Source: Promethearchaeota archaeon (GTDB lineage: Archaea; Asgardarchaeota; Lokiarchaeia; Sigynarchaeales; MK-D1). Taken from it: DNA of 14,685 bases. The translations under genes were made by a program, and so were the position numbers. Below the pieces are notes generated by a model. It was not told the DNA's origin. It saw only the letters and a program-made list of their open reading frames with translations, and did no database searches. Positions 7,724-13,829 of this stretch are shown in pieces. The stretch covers positions 1 to 14,685 of the forward strand of contig JAEOTN010000381.1 of NCBI GenBank assembly GCA_016839865.1, given 5' to 3'. Numbering within the stretch: position 1 is the first letter of the stretch; each line of letters opens with the position of its first letter.

Positions 7724-7958
7724 GTAATTCTTTGAGAAGAAATATGGTCATAAATCTTTAGTATGTCATGAGTTTTTGAAAAATTAAAGCAGGATCTGTG
7801 GTCGAAATCTCATTAGGGAATTGTTCCTTTATTGGCGTCTGATTGTCGTATAGATTAAGAAAGGCTTATATTAATCTAAATATTAAACAGATTACTCACG
7901 TAGAAAAGCAGATGTAGTAAACTTGCTTTGTGTGTGAAATACATATCTACAAAACTAT
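7724..7958. other. intergenic region between the SIR2-like gene and the tRNA
   Basis: The 235 bases between these divergent transcription units show no open frame of note, no repeat and no hairpin with a T tail. Low-quality TATA-like words occur near 7864-7872 and near 7747-7755 (minus strand, about 29 bases before the ATG at 7723). Neither is strong enough to annotate as a promoter. The region must hold the promoters of both the tRNA and the minus-strand pair. Confidence 0.4.
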
Positions 7959-8078
7959 GCAGGGGTAACCAAGCTAGGTCAAACTCTGAGACCGCTACAT
8001 TTGTGGGTCAGATGATACGGTGCCGGACTTAAGATCCGGTCTCATAGGAGTTCGTGCGTTCGAATCGCACCCCCTGCA
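7959..8078 (+). tRNA. tRNA-Leu(UAA) with an intron in the D arm
   Basis: Acceptor strands GCAGGGG (7959-7965) and CCCCTGC (8071-8077) pair in all seven positions, followed by discriminator A. The D stem is A10-C11-C12 with G23-G24-U25 (exon parts 7968-7970 and 8019-8021). The anticodon arm is CCGGA-CTTAAGA-TCCGG with anticodon TAA. The long type II variable arm (8040-8053) has a CTC/GAG stem, and the T arm is GTGCG-TTCGAAT-CGCAC. These identify leucine. CCA is not encoded. The D arm is interrupted by 35 bases (7984-8018). Without them the mature tRNA is 85 nt, a normal length for tRNA-Leu, and the D loop has the normal A14, G15, G18 and G19. The gene ends eight bases before the convergent FadH-like stop. 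Confidence 0.93.
7984..8018 (+). other. non-canonical tRNA intron (between positions 22 and 23), relaxed bulge-helix-bulge
   Basis: Comparing the gene with the tRNA-Leu consensus puts the insertion between A22 and G23. The fold gives the same boundaries independently. Intron helix TCTGA (7985-7989) pairs with TCAGA (8008-8012). The four-base central helix GTCA (7978-7981) pairs with TGAT (8013-8016, one G-U). Three-base bulges AAC (7982-7984) and ACG (8017-8019) lie opposite each other. Cutting each bulge after its second base, as archaeal splicing endonuclease does, removes exactly 7984-8018. The outer exon helix is weak, so this is a relaxed motif of the kind usually seen at non-37/38 introns. 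Two further C-G pairs can extend the inner helix past a GA bulge. Confidence 0.85.
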
Positions 8079-8086
8079 CTATTTAT

Positions 8087-10117
8087 TTATCTTTTATCTA
8101 TATTGTACGCAATTTTATAGCCTTCATGGATTGCTTCCATCAACGTTCGAGGTTTTTTACAATCACCAATTCGTCGAATTTTTGCTGAAAGATTCATCTC
8201 TTTAAGTTTATTGTATAAATCACGATTTGGTTTCACTCCAGTTGCCAATATAAACGTATCTACATCATCAAGCGATTTTTCTTCATCTTTGTGGGTATAA
8301 TAGACAGATTTTCCTTCAAATTTCGTGATACGAGCATTCGTGATTACATCAATTCCAAGATGTTTGATTTCATCAAGCATAGTCCATCGTGTGCTACGTC
8401 CAATACTCGTTCCAATTCGTGGTAATAACTCAAGAATCGTGACTTTTCGAGGTCCTCGGAACCATTTCTTCATTATGTCATCTTGAGGAATTGCCTGATA
8501 AAAACTTAAGAAGTATGCAACATCAGGAGTTAATGATCCGAGTCGTGCTGCCCAGATGGCTGTTTCTACACCAGTTGCAGCTCCACCGACTACTACGACA
8601 TTTTGACCGATAGGGTGGTCACCAGCAAGTGCGTCATCCGCGAAACACACATCACTACCAAGCGATCCATCTATTCCTGGGATTGGGGGGATAGAAAACT
8701 TCACACCTGTGGCACAAATTACTATGTCTGCATTATATTTCTTAACAAATTCGGGAGTTGCTTCAAAACCTAGTTTGATGTTAATAGGTAGGTGAATAAT
8801 CTGATTAGTGTAGTAAGTGTAAATGTCTTGAAGGTTGTGACGTCCATGAGGTACAAAAGACACATTTAATTGACCACCAATTTCGTTCCGTTTATCAACT
8901 ATTAGCGCTTCATGCCCAAGAATTGTTGCCACTCGTGCAGCTTCTAATCCTGCTGGACCTGCTCCAATTATCAACACTTTTTGTGGTTTCTCAACCTTTT
9001 TAGTTATTTCATAACGCCCTTCTCGGGATACCAAATAATTACGCATACATTGAATCTGTTCCATCTTGAAGACTCCATCAAAACATCCTTGATTGCATGC
9101 CACACACTTGACAATATCCCAAGAGCGATTTTCTAATACTTTATTGGGTAAATACGGATCTGCTATTAAACCTCTACCCATGCATATCGCATCTGCTTTT
9201 CCATCTCTAAGGATGGATTCTGCTAACTCGGGAGTGTTGATTCGGTTACTAGAAAAGACGGGGATGTTCACATGTTCTTTAATATTCTGTGCAAGATAAG
9301 CATACGCTCCAGGGGGTACTTGCATCGTAATTTGTGGCGTTCTTGTCTCATGCCAACCTCCAGTAACGTTGAGCCATTTGATACCTTCCTGTTCATACAA
9401 TTTAGCTACTTTTGCTTTTTCCACATATGTATTACTGCCAGGAATAAAATCATCACCAGAAATACGCATTCCGACTGTGTAATCTTCACCCACTCGTTCG
9501 TAAACCTTTCTGATCACTTCTAAAGGGAATTTTATCCGATTTTCCCAAGATCCTCCATATTCATCGGTTCGTTTATTCGTTACAGGGCTGAGAAATTGAT
9601 CCAAGAGATATCCTGCGCTACTAAGTAATTCAACAGCGTCGTAACCTGCTTTCTTTGCTCTGACTGCCGCTTTTGCGATAGTATCTTGGACTTCATGAAT
9701 TTCACTGATTTCTAAAGCATGAGGTGTTGATTTTGAAAAACGAGAATATACTGCGGATGCGGAAATACTTTCTTCTCCCGACAAGTGGGGAAAAGCATAT
9801 CGTCCTGCGTGATATAGTTGAGCCGCAATTTTTGTATCATGAGTATGGACCGAATCTGCAAGCTGTTTTAATCCCGGAATAAGGGAGTCGTCATCGATAC
9901 TAATCATTGCTGGAGCACCAGCCCGTTTCTCAACTTGACATCCTCCAATTATGATCATCCCCACACCACCTTTTGCTCGTTCTACGTAGAAATTGATTAT
10001 CTGATCGTTTATCTCACCACTCATACTATAATTTAAGTGCATTGCTGGAACAATAATTCGATTACGAATGGTGAAAGAATGGAGTTTTAGCGGAGAAAAC
10101 AGCTTCAGATATTTCAT
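8087..10117 (-). CDS. 2,4-dienoyl-CoA reductase-like FMN/4Fe-4S/FAD oxidoreductase (old yellow enzyme family)
   Basis: This full-length 676-residue enzyme has the FadH/trimethylamine dehydrogenase layout. The N-terminal FMN barrel (1-335) has active-site Tyr170 in SSAGYLLDQFLSP, the YGGSWENR signature (187-194) and His256 in GGWHETRTP. These match the Tyr and His that protonate the substrate in E. coli FadH. A 4Fe-4S site follows with Cys338, Cys341, Cys345 and Cys357 (C-x2-C-x3-C-x11-C, same spacing as FadH). Next comes a nucleotide-binding site IIGAGPAG (383-390, FAD) and a second, VVVGGAATG (508-516, NAD(P)H). A likely reaction is reduction of an unsaturated acyl-CoA or another enoate with NAD(P)H. 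Family members vary widely, so the substrate is unproven. It lies 38 bases after the PIG-L gene on the same strand, possibly co-transcribed. Confidence 0.88.
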   Translation of the reverse strand: MKYLKLFSPLKLHSFTIRNRIIVPAMHLNYSMSGEINDQIINFYVERAKGGVGMIIIGGCQVEKRAGAPAMISIDDDSLIPGLKQLADSVHTHDTKIAAQLYHAGRYAFPHLSGEESISASAVYSRFSKSTPHALEISEIHEVQDTIAKAAVRAKKAGYDAVELLSSAGYLLDQFLSPVTNKRTDEYGGSWENRIKFPLEVIRKVYERVGEDYTVGMRISGDDFIPGSNTYVEKAKVAKLYEQEGIKWLNVTGGWHETRTPQITMQVPPGAYAYLAQNIKEHVNIPVFSSNRINTPELAESILRDGKADAICMGRGLIADPYLPNKVLENRSWDIVKCVACNQGCFDGVFKMEQIQCMRNYLVSREGRYEITKKVEKPQKVLIIGAGPAGLEAARVATILGHEALIVDKRNEIGGQLNVSFVPHGRHNLQDIYTYYTNQIIHLPINIKLGFEATPEFVKKYNADIVICATGVKFSIPPIPGIDGSLGSDVCFADDALAGDHPIGQNVVVVGGAATGVETAIWAARLGSLTPDVAYFLSFYQAIPQDDIMKKWFRGPRKVTILELLPRIGTSIGRSTRWTMLDEIKHLGIDVITNARITKFEGKSVYYTHKDEEKSLDDVDTFILATGVKPNRDLYNKLKEMNLSAKIRRIGDCKKPRTLMEAIHEGYKIAYNIDKR

Positions 10118-10155
10118 AGTATGAAATGGTTCTCTATGATTTTTGAAATTTTACA

Positions 10156-10971
10156 CTATTTTTTTATTTTCATCCCAATATCAGCTGGAGATCGGTCGTG
10201 TAATTTTTCATATCCAGTTAGAACCGGAAAATGAAATAGATGATACCTAATTCGGTCAGAAACAGAATTTTTTTCGAAATTTGGAGCATATATTGGTTCA
10301 TTTTTGTAATTATAGGGTTGAGACCGATATTTTATGATCGGTATTCTGAATTTTAGGAAATTTTTGACAAATACAATGAATTTCATCAATCGCATTACAA
10401 ATTTTACTCCAATCGGGGAAACTTGACTTCTATATTTCGATAAAGCATCAGATAAAATCTGTAAATACCTTGGTTTAACGGTTACATAGTGGTTTTGTTT
10501 GTAAGAATAAAATAAAATTAAAGGAATAGGTGTTTTCAAAGTAAATGCTATTTTCTTCAGGGCAAAAGTTACTAGTCTGCCTGTATTAATGTGATCTGGG
10601 TGGTAATCGATTGAGTACCAAGGATCTGGAGCAAAAATTATGTCTGGATTATATTGTTGGATAACTTGGATTACTTTGTTTCTTGTTGCTGGTGTGAAAG
10701 GTAAATACCCATCAGTGTAACCTAGTCTAATAATCTCAATTTTGCTATGGAAAGCATCTTCAAACACTTTATTAGCTCGATTCAGCTCTTGTTCTCGTAT
10801 TCTCACAAGTCTTTGACCCTTAAACTCAGGATTGGTTGTCCCAAATGCACCATCAGTCATGGATACTTGGATTACTCTATATTTTTGTTTTAATAATGTC
10901 ATATAGTAAAAGGAACACCCAAATTCGACATCATCAGGATGTGGAGCAAAGAAAAGCGCTGTCTTCTGCAT
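10156..10971 (-). CDS. PIG-L/LmbE-family N-acetylglucosamine deacetylase
   Basis: The 271-residue protein has the two zinc-binding motifs of the PIG-L family: PHPDD at 10-14 (with the catalytic Asp) and HPDH at 124-127. TDGAFG (39-44) and an R-x-x-E-x-x-x-A-type helix (RIREQELNRA, 58-67) complete the fold. Family members deacetylate N-acetylglucosamine on sugar-linked substrates such as glycolipid anchors, mycothiol-type thiols or small glycosides. The substrate here is not known. The last 110 residues are basic and variable. No signal peptide is seen. The ATG at 10971 has a weak TATA-like word (TATTTATT on the minus strand, near 10996-11004) some 26-30 bases upstream and no Shine-Dalgarno. 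It is probably the first gene of a unit with the FadH-like enzyme. Confidence 0.85.
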   Translation of the reverse strand: MQKTALFFAPHPDDVEFGCSFYYMTLLKQKYRVIQVSMTDGAFGTTNPEFKGQRLVRIREQELNRANKVFEDAFHSKIEIIRLGYTDGYLPFTPATRNKVIQVIQQYNPDIIFAPDPWYSIDYHPDHINTGRLVTFALKKIAFTLKTPIPLILFYSYKQNHYVTVKPRYLQILSDALSKYRSQVSPIGVKFVMRLMKFIVFVKNFLKFRIPIIKYRSQPYNYKNEPIYAPNFEKNSVSDRIRYHLFHFPVLTGYEKLHDRSPADIGMKIKK

Positions 10972-11061
10972 ATCATTTTAGGTGAATTTTCAATCGAATA
11001 AATAGGTAATTAATTTTAGTGAGTTTATAATGTGTTCGATAAACTTTGTGATGCAAAGTTA

Positions 11062-11068
11062 TTTATAG
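11062..11068 (+). promoter_or_regulatory. TATA-like box of the membrane-protein/regulator pair
   Basis: TTTATAG within TTATTTATAGG lies about 24-27 bases before the GTG at 11090. This is the spacing of a leaderless archaeal message and favours GTG 11090 as start. No purine-rich ribosome site precedes it. Confidence 0.45.
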
Positions 11069-11089
11069 GACAGATGACTTTATTACTTG

Positions 11090-11752
11090 GTGATCAAAAC
11101 GGAATCTAAAAATTACGATTTAGACAGACTTGAAAAAAAAACCGCTTCAGTTATTTATCAAGATGGAATCTTTGATATGACACTAGGACTTGTCTTGATT
11201 GTATATGGCGTTGCGATGTTTATCTATGATCTATGGCCAGAGACAACGGTTGTGCTGATTTTATTTATTCTGTATGCAGTGTTAGCCACACCGTTGTTCT
11301 TAATACAAGTTTTTGTCACAAAACCCAGATTGGGTATTGTTAAATATACACCTAAACGAAAAAAGAAACGATTAGGGATGATTATTTTTACAGCCGTCCT
11401 CTTTGTTGCAAATGTCGTTCTGTTTATCCTAATTGCAAATAATATTCTCCAATTCAGTGGAAGTGTTTATCTAATGGCCGCAATATTTGGAATAGTCCCA
11501 TTCATTGTCTTTGTAATTATGGCATATTTCTTAGATTTTAATCGATTGTATCTCATCGGAGTTCTCTTTGCACTAGCTGTATTCCTCATGCAATTATTTG
11601 CAATATTAGGTTACTCTCTTATAGGCAGGATCTCAGTTATGGTTTTCGGAGTGGTTATTATAGCTATTGGGGCAGTGTATCTATTCCGATTCTTGAAGAA
11701 ATATCCAAAAGTTGAGGGGGATGGTCATGAATTCAAAGAAATCACAGAATAA
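11090..11752 (+). CDS. six-helix membrane protein of unknown function
   Basis: Starting at GTG 11090, just after a TTG in the same frame, this encodes 220 residues. A short soluble lead with YDLDRLEKKTASVIYQDG is followed by FDMTLGLVLIVYG. The Q-D-G-x-x-D-x-x-L-G-L signature recurs in small prokaryotic membrane proteins that I have seen only as unknown-function families. Six hydrophobic helices lie near residues 29-49, 54-78, 96-121, 127-151, 154-178 and 182-203, with a basic KYTPKRKKKRL loop between helices 2 and 3. No catalytic motif is visible. The C-terminal coding region overlaps the start of the winged-helix regulator gene by 26 bases, so the two are one translational unit. The regulator probably controls this pair or senses what the membrane protein handles. 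Confidence 0.7.
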   Translation: MIKTESKNYDLDRLEKKTASVIYQDGIFDMTLGLVLIVYGVAMFIYDLWPETTVVLILFILYAVLATPLFLIQVFVTKPRLGIVKYTPKRKKKRLGMIIFTAVLFVANVVLFILIANNILQFSGSVYLMAAIFGIVPFIVFVIMAYFLDFNRLYLIGVLFALAVFLMQLFAILGYSLIGRISVMVFGVVIIAIGAVYLFRFLKKYPKVEGDGHEFKEITE

Positions 11753-12047
11753 AGACAAATTCAATGAATTGATGGATATTGATAAAGATATTCATGAGCC
11801 CGCCAGATTAATGATATTATCCTATCTATACGTTGTCGAGAGTGCAGATTTTGTATTCCTGAGAGGTCAAACGGGACTAACCTGGGGGAATCTCTCTGCT
11901 CATATTACAAAATTAGAACAGAAAGAATATGTAGTTACACAAAAGGAATTCATCCAAAAGAAACCTCGAACAATGGTCGAGCTAACGGATAAGGGTAGAC
12001 AAGCTCTACTTGCATATAGGAAAAAAATGAAAAAAATACTCCAATGA
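11727..12047 (+). CDS. winged-helix DNA-binding transcriptional regulator (HTH_34-type, MarR-like)
   Basis: This protein of about 106 residues is nearly all one winged helix-turn-helix domain. It has a helix PARLMILSYLYVVESADFVF, the turn and recognition helix GLTWGNLSAHITKLEQKEYV, a wing TQKEFIQKKPRTMVELTDKG, and the closing helix RQALLAYRKKMKKIL. This matches the stand-alone winged-helix family PF13601, which includes repressors. No ligand domain is present. Start: GAGGGGG (11714-11720) lies six bases before ATG 11727, a clear Shine-Dalgarno. That favours this ATG over 11721 or TTG 11712. It is unusual here, because most genes in the window lack one. The site lies within the upstream gene's coding region, so translation is probably coupled to the membrane protein. 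Confidence 0.85.
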   Translation: MNSKKSQNKDKFNELMDIDKDIHEPARLMILSYLYVVESADFVFLRGQTGLTWGNLSAHITKLEQKEYVVTQKEFIQKKPRTMVELTDKGRQALLAYRKKMKKILQ

Positions 12048-12048
12048 A

Positions 12049-12063
12049 TTTCTTTTATTTTTA
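12049..12063 (+). terminator. T-rich terminator candidate after the regulator gene
   Basis: A T-rich stretch (TTTCTTTTATTTTTA-like) begins two bases after the stop at 12047. No hairpin is needed for archaeal termination. The next gene begins about 155 bases later with its own TATA-like word, which supports separate transcription. Confidence 0.4.
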
Positions 12064-12205
12064 AATTTCGAACTTATATCAACCACTTCAACTTCTTTTG
12101 TAATTTTCTAAAAAGTAAAGATAATCTTTTTTAGAGATTTCCCTCGAAACTAATCATCCATACTATTTTTGAAATGTAATTAAATCAAAGGATTTGAAAC
12201 ACATC

Positions 12206-13567
12206 ATGGTAAAATCAATGTTTGAAACACTTGGGCTACCCAGAGGAAGAGAACCGGTCATTGTTGATTACACAAGAACTGCTATCGGTAAAAAACGGGG
12301 CGGTTTATTACAACGCGTTCGTGGCGATAACTGGATCATTCACTGTATTAAGGAATTGGCGGATCGTCATTTCGAAGGTCTTAATCTTGAAAAAATGGGA
12401 GAACAAGGACTTGTTGACTGTATAATCGGAAACAACTCCCAAATTGGTGCTACTGCACTGGATATTGGCCGAACAGCAATTCTATCTGCTGGTCTTCCTT
12501 GGACTATACCTGGGGTTTCCGTAAATCGTCAATGCTCATCTGGTATGCAAAGTACATATTTCGGATGGCAAGAAATCGTGACAGGTGATAAAGATATTGT
12601 ACTCGTTGGTGGTGTTGAGGCACAAACTACTATTCCCATTATGGCGGATTTGAACGTTGTCCAGGGTGCAACAGTCCAAACCTGGCCTCCAAACATAAAA
12701 ATCACCCAATCACCATATGTAATAGCTTCACAAGAGAAATACGGTAAGGATATGGCTGGGCAAATAGAAGGGGCAGAGCTTATGGGTAAAGTTTGGAATG
12801 AAAAGATAGGAAATACACGCGATGAATTTCGTCTCGAACTAGATGAGATTTCCCTTGCTTCACATCAAAAAGCACTTAAACCTTCCGCTATTGAAGCTCG
12901 AGGAAAAGAAATCACTCCCATCAAAGTTCCAAAAGTGGATGAGAACGGAAAACTGATTTTGGATGAAAATCATCAAATGATCGATTCTCCCGATACTACC
13001 GATATTGCAGACGTTGATGAAGCACCTCGACCTACAACAAGCATGGAAAAACTCGCAAAGTTGAAAGGAATAATTAAACGAAAAACGGGTTATCTAACTG
13101 CCGGAAACTCCTGCCCAGAATCTGATGGTGCAGCAGCTATGATTCTAACTTCACGGGAATTTGCAGAACAAAACTCATTACCGATACGTGGTACTCTTGA
13201 ATCTTGTTTCGTGATCGGAACTGATCCTGTCCTAATGTTAACAGGACCCATTGCCGCAACAAAAGGATTGATGAAAAAAGCAGAAGTTAAATCTCTGGAT
13301 GAAATGAAGTATATAGAGATAAATGAGGCTTTTTCCACTGTTGTAAAAGCATCTACTTACGATCTTGGTTTAGATTGGAAAGATCCTCGTATCAACCAGC
13401 ACGGCGGAGCAATTGCAATCGGTCATCCTACAGGCATGACTGGGACTCGATTAATTGGGACAATTTTACATCAATTAGAGGCATCTCAAGAGGATTATGG
13501 TCTAGCAACCTTGTGTATTGGCTTAGGTATGGGTTTCTCAGCAATTGTCAAGCGAGAAGGCGCATAA
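12206..13567 (+). CDS. acetyl-CoA C-acyltransferase (thiolase)
   Basis: The 453-residue protein has the full set of thiolase motifs. The acyl-binding Cys is at residue 110 in NRQCSSGMQS (codon 12533-12535), INEAFS at 372-377, the catalytic His at 407 in GGAIAIGHPTGMTGTR, and the second Cys at 437 in TLCIGLGMGFS. Thiolases condense two acyl-CoAs or cleave 3-ketoacyl-CoA, so this enzyme fits beta-oxidation or acetoacetyl-CoA synthesis. The protein is about 60 residues longer than the common 390-residue form. Much of the excess is in the loop between about residues 236 and 278, rich in Asp, Glu and Pro. ATG 12206 is chosen over TTG 12194 because AATTAAAT (12177-12184) lies about 25 bases upstream, as for a leaderless start. 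It stands alone; the FadH-like gene is on the other strand. Confidence 0.9.
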   Translation: MVKSMFETLGLPRGREPVIVDYTRTAIGKKRGGLLQRVRGDNWIIHCIKELADRHFEGLNLEKMGEQGLVDCIIGNNSQIGATALDIGRTAILSAGLPWTIPGVSVNRQCSSGMQSTYFGWQEIVTGDKDIVLVGGVEAQTTIPIMADLNVVQGATVQTWPPNIKITQSPYVIASQEKYGKDMAGQIEGAELMGKVWNEKIGNTRDEFRLELDEISLASHQKALKPSAIEARGKEITPIKVPKVDENGKLILDENHQMIDSPDTTDIADVDEAPRPTTSMEKLAKLKGIIKRKTGYLTAGNSCPESDGAAAMILTSREFAEQNSLPIRGTLESCFVIGTDPVLMLTGPIAATKGLMKKAEVKSLDEMKYIEINEAFSTVVKASTYDLGLDWKDPRINQHGGAIAIGHPTGMTGTRLIGTILHQLEASQEDYGLATLCIGLGMGFSAIVKREGA

Positions 13568-13577
13568 ATCACATCAA

Positions 13578-13603
13578 TTTTTTATTATATTTTTCTTTTT
13601 CTT
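13578..13603 (+). terminator. T-rich terminator candidate after the thiolase
   Basis: A 26-base tract of almost only T, with A-T interruptions, starts 10 bases after the thiolase stop. It is the longest T tract in the window and fits archaeal intrinsic termination. Confidence 0.5.
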
Positions 13604-13829
13604 CAAACAACTCACATGCACTCATCAAGAAACTATAGGATGACCTCAAATATTTTGGATGAATATACTTTTAGCGATTGGAACAATCTTTCATTTTAAG
13701 TAAATAATTGAATGGTCATCTGTAAGTCGATACAATAATGTAAAATTGACTGGTAGAATTCATCCATACTCAACGAATTCAAGTAATGACTATCAATTAT
13801 CTGAAACAATAAAAGAAAAGGAGATTAAA
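13604..13829. other. intergenic region before the B-repeat protein gene
   Basis: These 226 bases hold no frame longer than about 20 codons. GAATTC occurs at both ends of a short segment (about 13757-13782), a direct-plus-inverted hexamer that could be chance. A purine-rich AAAAGAAAAGGAG ends the region and contains the ribosome site of the next gene. No strong TATA box was identified. Confidence 0.4.
13820..13823 (+). promoter_or_regulatory. Shine-Dalgarno site of the B-repeat surface protein
   Basis: GGAG, inside a purine run, lies six bases before the ATG at 13830 and fixes that start. The preceding genes, apart from 11727 and 1779, lack such a site, so this message probably has a real leader. 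Confidence 0.6.

Noticed and set aside
8020..8205. A 61-codon plus-strand frame starting inside the tRNA and running into the reductase gene
   Set aside because: It covers the 3' half of a well-supported tRNA and is antisense to conserved reductase codons.
9093..9523. Two plus-strand frames within the reductase gene
   Set aside because: Both are antisense to conserved 4Fe-4S and barrel residues and have no ribosome site or family features.
13375..13638. An 87-codon plus-strand frame overlapping the thiolase 3' end
   Set aside because: It reads an alternative frame through the conserved GHP and C-x-G motif region and extends into the T-rich terminator.
13757..13782. Two GAATTC words flanking a short segment, considered as an operator or attachment site
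   Set aside because: A hexamer pair is expected by chance in AT-rich DNA, and no integrase or second copy elsewhere supports it.
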